From the NCBI GenBank assembly GCA_016081115.2, contig JABTTQ020003420.1, positions 668,524 to 732,523 of the forward strand: a DNA stretch of 64,000 nucleotides, given 5' to 3'. Of the stretch, positions 21,625 through 33,524 are shown piece after piece. The DNA comes from Rehmannia glutinosa (lineage: Eukaryota > Streptophyta > Magnoliopsida > Lamiales > Orobanchaceae). The notes under the pieces are model-generated. The model worked only from the letters and a program-made list of their open reading frames with translations, searched no databases and had not been told where the DNA came from. The number at the start of each line of letters is the position of its first letter. Position 1 is the stretch's first letter. The translations under genes were made by a program, and so were the position numbers.

Positions 21625-23547
21625 TTTTTTTATTTTTATTTTTTTGATCGGTCCCTAGTATTGTGTATTTGTGTGTGCCTGTGTGGGCTGCTGCTCAACA
21701 TTATATATGTATATTATATCAATCATGATAATAATCAATTAATACTATAATCATTAATCACCCACGTTGCCTGTATTGGGATATTTTTTTTGGTTTAGAA
21801 AAATCTGGTGACCTAGTGGGCTTAGGCCGCATATGTATGGTAGGCCCAATCTTGATTACCAACCAACAGACAAGAGGATTATGGGCCCATTCCCCAGTTT
21901 CCCTTTCCAATTTCCCTTTTTAATTTTTCTTTATTGTTTTACTGGTATTTTGAGCAGCCTATTCATAATCTGATTAGTTTTTCTAATTATGATCATATGA
22001 TAAAAAAAAAAAAAAAAAAAAATTGACTTGAGAACTTTTATATAGCTTTGAAAATGTGAGGTACACTTATGAGAGTTTGACTAATGTCCAAATTTTTAGT
22101 GAACCAAAATATAAAGTTGACACTTAGAGAACTAAATCTCCAAATAGTCAAAATTACATGGTAAAAAAGAAGCTATTTTTCATATATATATACATATAAG
22201 ATGAGTAAGTCGACCATATATTTGACAGAGAAAAATTATGTATTTTATGTCATTATTTGGATAGTACCCCTATATGTACGTGAGTCGAAACATGTATATG
22301 ATAATGTCATGATATAAAATATGTATAATCTAGAATACTTGACTATGAGAATTTAAGTTGTGTGAATCCATTTGTTTCTTCAATAGGTGTTGATTAATAC
22401 ATTATTAGATAGGGATATAAATGTAGTCCAAATGATCAAAAGCATGTTATTGAACGAGGAGATCCATGCTCGAATCCGGAATCTCATATCTTCCCCTTAC
22501 AGCCTCCAAGGACATCTCGTTTTTCATAAAACACAATTGTCATGTTTGTTTTGTGGGACACCAAATTAAAATTGACTTGTGAACACAACAGTAAATATTG
22601 ATTAAAGAAAAGATCAGTGGGAAAGGAAATTAAAAAAAACGTGATTCTCTTGTCTTCTCATTGTCTACTAAAAAAAAAGTTGATTTTCTTTTTTTTCAAA
22701 TTTGGTGTGCCAATATTGTATCCTTATCACTACAAGAAGCCTACACAGTCAGCATTTGCTATATTACGTTTTGATGATTCTCATATTGCTTTTGTAATTT
22801 AATTAGTTGACATCTCCTATTTTTTACTGTATTTCATTTGAAATTTCAATATAATAAATGAATATCACGCACCATTAGCTTCAGAAGCTTAAGTGCAGAT
22901 CACCCTTTCAGAAGGGTATTGACCAGGGGTTCGAACCCGGTATCTTTCGATTTATTTGAAATTTATCCCATCCCCTCCAACCAAAGTATTCCCAATTTAT
23001 TAAAAGAAAATGAATATCACGTGTATAACAATGAAATCATATTATACGCACAAAGTCTAGGAAGTACACACACTTCTTTGATGATGTTGTACCCGCATTT
23101 TATATGTATTCGATACGATACTTTATTGGATACTTCATGGATACTCTTGATACATCTACACATGGAAATAGATCGAGTTTATTCTATTGCTCATTTTTTT
23201 CATCATTTTTTGTGAGTCTACGTGAGTTATCACGTTTCAGATTTGAGTACTCATGTAATTTTAGTTTTTTATGCTTGAAACATTGTCTTTAATTATAATT
23301 AATACATCTGTATTTCCAATAATATAAAAATATATAATTTTATATGTGTATATATATATATATATCGTGTCCATATCCTTGAAATTTCAAAATATGTCGT
23401 ATTCACGTACCGAAGAACGATCGTATTCGTGTCCCGCATCCGTATCAATACTTCATAGACACACACGTGGGATTCACCAGGAGCATTGAAAATATTATAG
23501 GAATAGAAAATCTCATGTGCTTGTAATTGGATTCAAATTTCAAAGTA
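21625..23547. other. Gene-free AT-rich interval
   Basis: I see no gene. It contains a poly-A run (about 22001-22020), a (TA)n tract (about 23343-23362) and a RNA polymerase III B-box-like GGTTCGAACCC at about 22928. A sequence TTAAGTGCAGATC lies 40 bases upstream of the B box, which may be the 5' part of a SINE; no poly-A end or duplication was found. The short ORFs here show no recognisable protein. Confidence 0.5.
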
Positions 23548-23826
23548 GGGATAATTACAAAAATTGCCCATGTAATTTAGTCTAATTACAAAAGAAAAAA
23601 ATCAATTATATTTAAAAATTATATATATCCCCTTGAGGCACTACAAACAAATAGCCCCTTGAGGTTTGTATTTGTTATACAAATAACCCCTGCAAGGCTA
23701 CAACATCCTCAATAGGTAAAATTTGTAAATGAAAGCATGTGAGTGTCAACGGAATTTTTTTTAATTTTGAAAAGAAAACTTTTTTAGTTAGGCTAAAGCT
23801 CAAAGGCAGTGTTTGTAATTATCCCT
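23548..23826. mobile_element. TAATTACAAAA-family MITE, copy 1
   Basis: Inverted ends AGGGATAATTACAAAAA and TTTGTAATTATCCCTT bound about 280 bp with internal TCTAATTACAAAAG and CCCCTTGAGG motifs. Related copies occur at about 25046, 26513, 34070, 42520 and 63860. It is non-coding; superfamily not determined. Confidence 0.7.
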
Positions 23827-23930
23827 TCAAAGTACTGTAAAACTGCATTTCACAGAGTTGAAAATTAAAGTTGTGATTGGTTGTGGGATTTTTTTTTTTC
23901 AAATTTTTATTTTTGAGTGAAAATGTTTTT

Positions 23931-24393
23931 GGAGGCGTGATTGATTGTGGAAAAATAAAAAAATTCAAAGAAAATCTCATTTCTATCCAAAATTTAACTC
24001 ATTTTTCCTTCTCTCACACTTATGAATACCTAATTATTCTATTTCTTTCTCTCTCATCTCCATATTCCTATAAAGAATTTCGATAACTTCTTTAATTTAT
24101 CACTTTTTTATATTTTCTCTGTATCTTGATAACAAAAGGTTTATAATGAGATCTATAATGCCTATTTTTGGATCAATCTTTTATTTTTATTCAATTTTCT
24201 TATATTATATTTTACACTATTTTTCCACAAAATTTTTCACAAACAATCAACATCTCTAAAAGATTCTCCATTACATCAACACAATCATTACCTTTTATCT
24301 AAATATCCAATTTTCACTTTTAAATTTTTTTTGACAACTATTCTCTCAGAAAATGAAAATGGACGGAACGAAAACACAATCAATCACGTCCTA
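23931..24393. mobile_element. MITE with GTGATTGATTGTG ends
   Basis: GGCGTGATTGATTGTGG at about 23933 is matched inversely by ACACAATCAATCACGTCC at about 24376-24393. A further GTTGTGATTGGTTGTGG just outside the left end (23870) may be a second, staggered terminus. The interior is AT-rich and non-coding. Similar CCAATCACAAC sequence occurs inside the receptor-kinase intron near 44845. Confidence 0.55.
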
Positions 24394-25045
24394 AGATTCT
24401 AAGTTTGGTATTTTTCTATTATAATTTTATATTTCATGTTATCATCTACGTGTATTTAGGGAAAACTACCAAATTAATCGAAATAGAAAATATATTCAAC
24501 ACAAGACTTGTAGTTGGAAAGAGAAGTTATATTCAAAGTTTTGATTAACACGCCTAATTTTAAAACTTTCGAGAAGATCACAAATGTGGAAACTTGGAAT
24601 GCGTTTTCACAATAATAAATACTAGAAACTATGAAGGTTGCCCAACTAAAATAATTGTACAAATCTTGAAAAAGTCAAATATTATCATGCGCATATCATC
24701 AAAAATAGTTAAAACAAAAAAAAATATATTTATTTCTAAATTTACATGTGCATATTCTAACTTGAAAAATAATGTTACTAGCCCTGGTTATTTTTCAGAA
24801 CAAACCCAAATCTCTACTGAAAATTACAATTTGCACCTGTTGGTTAAATGATAAACCTATAAAATATCAAGAACTTCAAATTCACTATATCCAAAATCAA
24901 CTCAAAGTACTACTTTCTTGAATCTGCTTCTTGAAATTTAAAGCAAAAATTTAAAGCAACTGGAATCTTAAAAACTCTCCATGCCACCAAAAACCCTGCA
25001 AGACTTTTCTCAACTGCACTGGAGATCAATATCCATATATTTATG

Positions 25046-25262
25046 GAATAATTACACAAACTACCATGGGGTTTAGCCTAATTACAAAAACTCCAGTTAT
25101 TTTTCAAAATTACTATACCGACTTAAAAGTACTATAAATACCCCATTCTTGAGGGTGCAGCTTGTAAAATAGAAACAAATGTTAAGGAGGTATACAATTT
25201 TGAAAGATAACTGGGTTTATTTGTAATTAAGTCAAGATCCAGGGGTAGTTTTGTAACCAACC
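25046..25262. mobile_element. TAATTACAAAA-family MITE, copy 2
   Basis: The left end ATAATTACACAAACTACC, an inner AATTACAAAAACTCC and the right end GTAGTTTTGTAAC match the family at 23548 and 42520. It is short and non-coding. The flanking 24394-25045 and 25263-25340 hold no recognisable gene. Confidence 0.6.
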
Positions 25263-25344
25263 CTATATTTACAGATATATCCGGGTGAAGGATTACTTGA
25301 CTTTAGAGATACCCTATTTCTTTAAGGAGCATCCAACCTTTGAG

Positions 25345-25680
25345 CTTTGCATCATCATCATCAATCGCACCTTATCCCATCTTTGTGGAGTCGGTGGTGT
25401 GAAGTTTATAGTGTCAATTAATTGTCTAAAATTAGTCGACACTACAAATTCACATAAAAAGCAAAGTGACAAAGTTTTACGCCGGATGTCCTTCCTAACA
25501 CAACCTTCATACGAAGGAGAAATGAGATGAAATTCCAAAACCATCATCATCATAAGTTTTTCCACTTGCATGGAAAATATGATGAGACGGCGATGATTTG
25601 AGATAGTTGCTCTAGTCATGTTTCATTATATGATTATGATTGATATAGTAAAATCAATATGTACATTATGAACATGACCA
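25345..25680 (+). repeat. (CAT)n-linked ~340-bp dispersed repeat, copy 1
   Basis: A short CATCATCATC tract is followed by CACCTTATCCCAT…GGTCGG-like sequence, then ACAAAGTTTTACGCCGGATG, GAAATGAGATGAAATTCC, a second ATCATCATCAT tract and GAGACGGCGATGA. Two further copies in the same orientation lie at 39930-40268 and 41118-41508, both in introns. No inverted termini or poly-A were seen, so the class is unknown; it may be a SINE-like or TRIM-derived sequence. Confidence 0.75.
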
Positions 25681-25974
25681 TAACTTTTGAGCCTTGCCAT
25701 CACCAAAATCCCACACCCCAAAACAAATGCAATGCAAGAAGCAATTTTGAGATAACATGCACAAGATATTAATTTCAAGAAACATTTCAAAGTTAACTAC
25801 ACATACAACACTTTGAAAGCAACATGTGTCTTTGCTTTACTTAGGGCACATTTTGTCCAGATTTAGGTCTTCACAGACAGATTAAGACTATTTCAAGCAT
25901 AAAATGTGTGTTCTGTATAGAGCACATAGTATGTGAAGCTAAGGGCCATATTTTCGTACATACTAAAACACGGT

Positions 25975-28111
25975 TTAGCCCATGGCATATTTCTGAGTCC
26001 AGCTTCTTGCAGTGGTTTCATATTTGGACCTGTCGGTTTTGTACATATGAGCAATCTCGGGAACCAATGGATCGTCGGGTTTGGGTCCGTCAACAAAGAA
26101 CAAATAGAAAGCAACACCTGGAAATAGGAACGCAAAGAATTTAACACCCTATCAACAAACTGACATAAGAGGATCCATTTGTTGCGAATGTTATGTTGTA
26201 AAAATTTGACCAAGTTGAATTGGGGGATTAGCAGTAAAGAGAATGAACCTTGGAAATAGTTAGTGCAGGGCTCCACTGTTCCTTCAATATATCGAGGCAT
26301 ATGCTTCCATTGCTGTTTATATTTGGGTGGAAAACTTTTGTCCTGAAAGCAACCTGCAAAATTCGTGATGATTTGTATATAAGAAACAACACAAATTTTC
26401 GATTAGAAAAGGAGTCGTCCGGGAATTATCAGCAATGAATCATGGGATGTCGAAAGAGATGATGCTGAGTGTATGTATAGAAGGTCAAGGAGGAAAAAAA
26501 AAACCTTACAAATAAGGGTAATTACAAAAATACACTAGAGGTTCATTCTAATTTTTAAAAAAACCCAGTTATCTTTCAAAATTACAAATAGTGGGGGAGA
26601 TATTTGTTTCTATTTTACAAATTACACCCTCAAGAGAGAGTATTCGTTAAGTAAATACAAACCTCAAGGGGTGTTTGTAATACCTTAAGGGCTATTCGTA
26701 TTTTTGAAAGATAACTGTATGTTTTTGTAATTTACCAGAGAAGTAATTACATACACCATTACAAAGTTATAAACTTCAGGGTATTTGCTTTCTTGAGAAA
26801 GAAGAGGGAAATAAGGTAAGTGACAGACCTTAGGAGGCTTGAAAGGATAGTCTGGAGGAAAATGAATGGTAAATAGGAAAACGCCACCGGCATATGGACT
26901 ATCTGGAGGACCCATGATTGTAGCTTGCCAATGAAACATGTCTTCAGCTACAGGACCTGAAAATATAATAATAAGAAGAAACGGTTAAAATGCAAATAGT
27001 GCTAATTCTCAAGATGATGGTTTAGTACCCCAATTTAAAGAATGACCGAACACTATCAAACTTGGAAACATTTACGAAAATTGTGGTCCACTCTTCATGA
27101 TAACATTTGACCTTCAGAAAACCATTCTCAAGACGATGGTTTAGTGTGGATTGATTTTCAGAAAATCATTTTTTATACTTTTAATGTCTCTCCAGTTGTT
27201 TTTAGATATTGCACAATTTTTATAAATAGTTATATCTCACTTATCAGAAAAGGGAAATATCAACTAGGAACTCGGTTCAGAACTCGGTTCTTGTGTCTAT
27301 AGACATGTATAACTACGTAATTATATCCAAACAGACTCCAAATCACAGTACCCAAATGAGATTCCAAAATTGTTTGTCATAACAAGAATAGCATACCAGG
27401 ACAATAGGTCAAAGGTTTTTGTCAATAACATACAAAGACAATTTCCTTTTTTATTTTGTATTTTTCAATATTTTCAGTTCATTATATTAGGCAAAAAAAC
27501 AGGAACTTCTTCTTCTTCCTTTTTTTTTTTGGTTGTTTCTAAATTGAGACCTTCTGGCCTCAGCAAAACCCCTCTCTCAAGTCCCACCTCAAACAGAAGG
27601 CAATTCAGTTTCAGCCAGGAAAAAAAAATAGCCAGGATAAAAGAAAAAAGTAAGGAAATATAACGCACTAAACATTACTACATCAATAGCACATATAAGA
27701 AGTCAAGCTTTTGCTTGTCTGTAATGGATTATCCAAGTCAACGCTCATAGGACAAAGACGGAGCCCTAGCTTTAATCACAACCAGCAGCAACTCTCCCAT
27801 AAAAATAAAAATAAAAAAACAGAAAACCTCAGATCAGACAACCTAAAATTGTTTCACAAATATCTACCCGATAAAATTAACCTATCCACAGAGTGAAAAA
27901 CATTTAACCAGAAAACAACTAACAACAAAGGCACCTTTTTCATACGCAGTTTAACTAAACAAATCAGAATTAAGTTTCTGTTTTTTCCTTTTCCCGAAGC
28001 ATCTAGCATTAATTTCTCGTGAAAAAAAATTGGTGATATACCAGCGCTGCAAGAGGTAGGAGGATCCCTCTGTAGATCCTTGAGCTCCTTCAAGATCCGC
28101 CTCGACGCCAT
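25975..28111 (-). CDS. UBC28-like: Ubiquitin-conjugating enzyme E2, class I (UBC8/10/28 group)
   Basis: The enzyme accepts ubiquitin from E1 on a cysteine and passes it, with RING E3 ligases, to substrates. Coding exons on the minus strand are 28111-28042, 26956-26829, 26353-26249 and 26117-25975, all with GT-AG junctions. They give MASRRILKELKDLQRDPP, then the core with HFPPDYPFKPPK, then the catalytic-cysteine motif NGSICLDILKEQW and finally VLLSICSLLTDPNP. The family length is 148 residues. Exons 1-3 fit exactly, but exon 4 is 143 bases instead of 144: one base is missing at about 26075 after DPNP, and the conserved ending YAMG is readable only in the next frame. A 5'-leader intron seems to lie at about 28120-28233. 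A MITE sits in intron 3. The gene is surely an E2; whether the frame break is real is doubtful. Confidence 0.93.
26513..26755. mobile_element. TAATTACAAAA-family MITE, copy 3, in an E2 intron
   Basis: The left end GGGTAATTACAAAAATACAC and the right end TTTTTGTAATTTACC are inverted and resemble the other five copies. The interior includes CACCCTCAAGAG and CCTCAAGGGG. It lies between E2 exons 26249-26353 and 26829-26956 and does not touch the splice sites. Confidence 0.65.
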
Positions 28112-28324
28112 GAGCAATTTCTATTATCCAACAAAAAAAAAAAAAAAAAAACCACAGATCCATATTTTTCACCAAACAACACAAAAAAATCCAAAAAAAA
28201 ACAAAATTGGAGGTCAAGGCGTTGAAATTCATACCTCAGAGAAAGACTGGGTCTCCCCGGTGGCGTAATTTCGAGGAGAAAATTTTACGACGAAAAAATG
28301 AGAATTGAAAGCGAAATTGTTTGT

Positions 28325-29052
28325 TACCTGAGGAAATGAGTTTTATAGGGTACTGATTGATGAATAATTAGACAATTTTATTTTTTTCTTGTTGGATATT
28401 CATTATGTCGACATTGCCATCTGATTGGTTGATTCCCCCAGATTATCGTGTGGGCTCCATACAGTAGCATTTCCACTTTCGGTGAAAGCAAACAGAGTAT
28501 TCTTTCTTACTTTGGGTGATTTGCAATGTGCACCCTTGAACTATATATAATTAATTTGCATATTCCACCTTTAAAGTTTAAATGACAAAAAAAAAAAAAA
28601 AAATACTCATTCATAATCAAAATAAGTGACGTTTTTATTCTCAAAAAAAAACTAAATAAGTGACGTTTTGCACATAAGAATTTCTTCAAAAAGAATGATA
28701 TTTTGATATTTTCAAAGCCTAGGTGCAAAAAAATTCCCAAATTATCTTTAATGGTATTATTTTCCAACTACCACTAATGTCTAAACTTGTTTGCCAAAGC
28801 GACATTTGTGATTAATTAATGTTATATTGGACATTTTAATACAATCCTTAACATATTTTTCCCCTAAAACAACACTTATTTTCTAAGTTTGTCTATATAA
28901 AATCTCCAAAATTTATCTCTCTAAAACCCCTTATATCCCTTCTCTCTAAAAACACAAATTCATTTTCCCCATTTCAGCTTCCATCCCTCCCCATTTCAGC
29001 TTCCATCCCTCTCCCCTTCCCTCACTACTCTGTTTGATAAATGGTTTTATTA
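28325..29052. other. Upstream region of the E2 gene, AT-rich
   Basis: This interval holds the presumed E2 promoter (minus strand) and AT-rich DNA with poly-A runs near 28589 and 28645. A pyrimidine-rich stretch (28915-29030) contains a short direct repeat of CCCCATTTCAGCTTCCATCC. No coding sequence was recognised. Confidence 0.5.
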
Positions 29053-30507
29053 TGATTTTGATGATTTTGTCTTTTTACACCAAAACAATGTTTTTAAAGG
29101 TTGTCCAAATACTCCTAAATGATTTTAAATGGTTTTAATATTCTCCGGAGTATTTCTTCAAGTTTTATTTTCGACAAAATTGGACAACAATTTTAATGAT
29201 TTTATGTCAAAGTGTTTTTACTTCAAAACAATGTCCATGTATGTTGTCCTAATACTCTCGATCGGTCTAAAATGTTTTTACTATTTTTGGAGTATTTCTT
29301 GGAGTTTATTTTCGATATAAAATTGGACAACACTTTTGTTTTGAGGTCAACCGGTCGATAGTATAGGCAACCCGCACGAAAGTTGAGGAAAATAGAAAAT
29401 TTCATGTTTGCGAGAAAATGGTCGAGGCAACCGGTCGCCCTATAGGGCAACCGGTGTCGTCGACCGGCCGCCCTATGGGAGACCGGTGACTGGGAGCAAA
29501 AATTGAAAGAACATTTTCTTTCTTCCAAACCCATGAGGGGACCGGTTGAGGCATAGGTCGCCGGTCAAGGTAGCGTCGGCCGGTCGCCTGTGTAAATGTG
29601 TATTCTCTTTTTCAAACGTCTATTTGTGTGCGATGTTTAATCGTCGCATCTTAAGTTTGACAAAGAAAAATGTAACCGTTGTGCGCAGAGACATCTTTTC
29701 CTTAATTTGTGGGATTGATTTCTAACAACTCTTTTCTTCAATTGTCTTGCAATTTTTACAAAATTCATGTCCCCAAGAGGAGCCTATCATGTACAAGACA
29801 TCTTCTATAAATAGAGGAAGAATTGAAGCAACACAACAAGAGAGAAAACTACAACACAACAAGATACACTCAAGAATACACTTGTTCTTACATTGTCTTA
29901 TTTCTTGTTGTAATTTGCCTAGCTATTCACTTTCACATTCTTGAGGTCTAGCTATTCTTGATTACACTTGCACTCTATTGTATTATCAATTATCGAGTTG
30001 TAATCTTGAATTTGTGGTCGTCATTCAAACACAAGATATCCTTGTGAGTGTTCTTGGTAAGAACACACTGGGTGAACTAGGTGTTAGGTGTAAGAAGATT
30101 GTGGTAATCTTCTTGTTGAGGTGTTGAAGAGTGTGGTGCTCTTCAAGGGTGAAGATTGTGGTAATCTTCACAAGGTGCCGCTTGAAGATTGTGGTAATCT
30201 TCAAGAAGAGATTGTGGTAATCTCAAGGTGGTGTTGAAGAAGAGTGTGGTGCTCTTCAAGGTGTTGGTGTAAGATTTTGTTGTAATAATTTTGGTAATTA
30301 TTAATAAAATCTTTTTTCGTTTTGAAATCCATCCCGGATATCTTTGGGGTGGTAGAGGATTAGGCCCTAGGTGGGTTGAACCTCTATAAATCGACGTGTG
30401 TTGTTTACATTCTCGCACCTTTATTATTGTCTTTGAGCTTTCGGTTCGAAAAAGAGGGTAAAATTGAAAAGATGGAGATAATCTATTCACCCTCCTCTAG
30501 ATTATCG
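29053..30507 (+). repeat. Solo copia-type LTR with hairpin array (plus orientation)
   Basis: About 1.45 kb, beginning near TGATTTTGATGATTTTG and ending ACCCTCCTCTAGATTATC, a terminus common in plant copia LTRs. A TATA-like TATAAATAG is at about 29807. The 5' part has a tandem duplication (about 29053-29188 and 29190-29330), followed by a GC-rich zone with many ACCGGTCG motifs. A related LTR in the opposite orientation lies at 54570-55789. No PBS follows and no internal domains flank it, so it is a solo LTR. Exact 5' end uncertain. Confidence 0.75.
30092..30257 (+). repeat. Array of six hairpins with GTGGT loops
   Basis: Six perfect inverted repeats occur in 166 bases: 30092-30114, 30124-30146, 30150-30170, 30181-30205, 30208-30224 and 30239-30257. 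Stems are GAAGATT/AATCTTC or GAAGAG/CTCTTC, and each loop holds GTGGT. They lie in the presumed transcribed part of the LTR. The opposite-strand LTR copy keeps three of them (about 54813-54885). Confidence 0.9.
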
Positions 30508-30540
30508 TAGCCGCTTGGACTTGATTCACCTCACCCCCAC

Positions 30541-31015
30541 CTTCCTATTGGAGGTGGTCGACAATGTTTGATGGCGGGTGGCGTCCGATCCTGGTCAAAT
30601 TTCCCACTTCGCGAGGTTTTTTCCATATGATCCAAATTTTTGGAGTTACTTCGTGGAGGCGGGCGTGGCTAGCAATGGTCAACGATGGTGGTGGTGATGA
30701 TCATTGCGAAGAGATTTGGGTGAGGTAGAGACTGGTTTTTCTTTCCATTTATTTTATTTTTGTATACTTTATTTGGTTTTGTTGCGATTTTATTTGTTTC
30801 TTTGTGTTTATGTCTTTTGTTTTCCTGGTTGATTTGCGCAACTCGTAGTCGGATAAATTTTATCGTTCGTAGTATGTGGTGGGAGTGTTTTAGTTTTGTT
30901 GTGTATAGTTCCTCCTTGACAATTGTTTGTGCATGGAGGTCTTTTCCAAAGAAGCAACGATTTAAGTTTTTGATTGAGTTTTTAATGAAAAGTTTATCGT
31001 TTAAGAAAAAAAACA
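30541..31015 (+). repeat. Retroposon 3'-end copy A (LINE-like)
   Basis: This block shares GAAGAGATTTGGG, TTGATTTGCG and a TTTATCGTTTAAGAAAAAAA-type A-rich end with 32175-32745. The shared order of segments and the terminal A tract suggest 3' ends of non-LTR retrotransposons inserted independently. No reverse transcriptase is present, so the class is inferred from structure only. Confidence 0.5.
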
Positions 31016-31079
31016 ACACTACTTATTTTGAATGGGAGAGAGTAGCATTTAAGTGATATCCTATTTCTATACTTCATGT

Positions 31080-31610
31080 TAGGAATAAGGTGGATTTTGA
31101 CAAAAATTTGTGAACAAGCTAGAATATTTTCGTTTATGTTAATTTATTTAGCTAAACGAGCACAAATGAACAAATTTTAGGGCTCATTTTATAAATGAAC
31201 AGAGCTTGAACAATTGTATACTCGTGAATAAGCTCTTTTAATACTCGTTTATAAATGTTCACTGACAAGTTCGTTATTGCCTCTGCTAATAGTTGGATTA
31301 ATGATTTATCAATAATCAAATAATATTATCTAATTTAAAATACTTAACTTAAAACTTAAGATACTTATTTTATTTGTTTGCGAACAAAGTTAAATTTATT
31401 TATTTATTAATTATTCGCGAACAAAATTATTAATTATTCACGAACACATGAACACGAACTCGAATCGAATAATAAATAACTTTATTAAACCGAACACGAT
31501 CAAATTTAAAATGTCAACCAACCTCAAGTCCAGCTTGAATAGGTACAAAACGAAACCAATATTTGGTAAACAAATTAAAACACAATTCGATTCGAATCAT
31601 TTACAACCTA
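31080..31610. repeat. Decayed hAT-like element
   Basis: It is dense in TCGAA/CGAACA motifs and ends with CATTTACAACCTA, a degraded form of the CATTTACACCCCTA hAT end seen at 33511-33524. The left end is not clear and no target duplication was found. It contains only short ORFs without recognisable protein similarity. Confidence 0.45.
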
Positions 31611-32167
31611 GAGCTGGATCAGTTCGAAATACTCGATTGTTTAAATGACAACTTGAATGATTAATCATGGATAAAGACAAGGATAATATTTATAGTATTA
31701 TAAATCTGAAAGATATATATGACGTGTGCGCTAGACGATTTTAACAAATTGAGGTCTGAAATCCCTTTTTTACCCCTTAGTTGGGATCTATAAATAATCA
31801 TAATCAATGGTTAAATGTTAATTCAAAAACACTGTAAATTCCCTCCAAAAAAAAAAAACACTCTGTAAATTGTTTTAAATATACTCCACATGTTTTCTAT
31901 TTTATTTTTCGTCAAGGTATATACATTATTAAAGTAGGAAGTTGGAGTTCGAGAATTGTTGGTCTTGGAGGTGCACCATCAAATTTCTTCAAGATAATAT
32001 ACATTATTAGAAGTTGCCAAATAACATATTTTCAATAAATGGGTAGAAGTACACAAACACACAAAAATTATGGACCCCTTCTCTCTTTAACCCTTTCTCC
32101 CCTTCTCTCTAACCCAAAAAAAAAAAAAAAAAAAAAAGAACCCTAAAGATATTTCCTCCCTCTCCTT

Positions 32168-32745
32168 TTACAGCCGCCCCCTCCCTCCTTCCCCCTTCCT
32201 CTCCCTCTCCATGTTTTTTATTGGAGGGATACCAAATGGCGGTCCCTCAGGCGTATGAAGGTGGCCGAAATTTTTGGTCCGGGCGAAGTCGGCCGGAGCT
32301 TCACGGAGGTGTCTCGAGCGGAGAGAAGACGATGGCGCGAAGAGATTTGGGAGAGGGAGAGACAATTTTGTTTTTTTCTCTAGTTTGTTAGTAAAGTCTG
32401 TTGTTTTCTTATTTTGTTTGTATTTTCTTTTCTCGGTTGATTTGCGAACTCGAGGCGGATCGGTTTTTCGTTCTGCAAAGATGTAGTTGTTGCTAGTGCC
32501 CGATTTTAGTTTTTTTGGTGTGTTACGAGTCTCCTTTGAGTCTTTGAAGTCTCCCGTGGAGTGATTAGTTTGGGGTGGGTAGTTTTTAGTCCATGTGAAT
32601 GAATCGCATTGGTATTACCAATTCCCCCGCTTGCTCTTAGTTAGTCTTGTTTTCTTAGCCCATTGGCCACGATTGTAGTTGTAATTTTAGTTTTGAGTAG
32701 TTATAATAAAATTCTATCGTTCGACAAAAAAATAAAAAAAAGGGT
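32168..32745 (+). repeat. Retroposon 3'-end copy B (LINE-like) with poly-A
   Basis: It starts after a long A run (about 32116-32137) and a C/T-rich stretch, and continues through GAAGAGATTTGGGAGAGG and TCGGTTGATTTGCGAAC. It ends with ATAATAAAATTCTATCGTTC and an A-rich tail (to about 32745). AATAAA lies about 20 bases before the tail, as in a polyadenylated transcript end. Copy A at 30541 is a shorter relative. Confidence 0.55.
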
Positions 32746-33180
32746 AGAAGTGCAAATTAAGTATAGTTTAGGGGTAAAAATGCAAATTAATTATAGTTTA
32801 GGGGTGAAAAAGGAACCAACAATTCTTTATTTTTTTACTTTATGTGACAAAAAATCGAAAAATAAAGAATAGGTGAATAATTGTTGGTACTAAATTAAGG
32901 GTAATTTCCACTTTTAATTTTAATTTGTAGGATAACCATATCTTTGCCCATCACTAGTGCAAAACCATAAAACTCCACAAACATGATGTTATCTTGTCAT
33001 CGTAATTGCTATTGGTCAATAGGATTAGGGATGCAAGATAGGGCAAACAATGAGTGGAGCCAATTCATTTTTAAGAAATAGGTGTTAAAATATTCCATGA
33101 TATTTTTGTATATATTTAGTTTAGATTGTATTGTTATTATTGTCAATTATAGTGGTGATACTAATGGTGATAATAAATAA
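32746..33180. other. Intergenic AT-rich interval
   Basis: No gene is evident. It has a local direct repeat of GTGCAAATTAAGTATAGTTTAGGGG-like sequence (two units, about 32750-32805, each about 30 bases) and otherwise AT-rich unique sequence. Confidence 0.5.
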
Positions 33181-33524
33181 GGCTAGCTGAAAAAAGAATC
33201 AAGCTACTTGATACTCGGGTTGAGATCGATCGTTAAAAGTTTATTTGAGTTGGGTTTGTTAACATAAAGAACTAATCTTGAATACAATTTTTGTTCGATA
33301 AGATGTAAAGCTTTGCTCGAGCTCGGTTCGATTAATAAAAAAATAATAAAATATGAGTAAAAATATCAAACTACTTGAACTCAATTCGTGTTCGGCTCGA
33401 CTAAAGCTCATTCGAGCTCGATTCGATTAATATTCAAACCAAGCTCAAATACAATTTTTAGAACTCGATTAATATTCAAACAAACTTGAACAATTCGGCT
33501 TGACCCGACTCATTTACACCCCTA
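33180..33524. repeat. hAT-like right terminus, left side truncated
   Basis: The sequence ends CGACTCATTTACACCCCTA, a standard plant hAT terminus, and is filled with CTCGA/TTCGA motifs (for example AGCTCGATTCGATTAATATT). The matching left terminus is not present near 33180, so this is probably a 5'-truncated or deleted copy. Confidence 0.55.

Noticed and set aside
22895..22950. Possible tRNA gene at the GGTTCGAACCC motif
   Set aside because: Only a B box is convincing; no cloverleaf with acceptor, D and anticodon stems could be formed by eye.
30092..30257. CRISPR-like array
   Set aside because: Repeats are palindromic hairpins of changing stem sequence with short variable gaps, within a plant LTR; no regular spacers and no cas genes.
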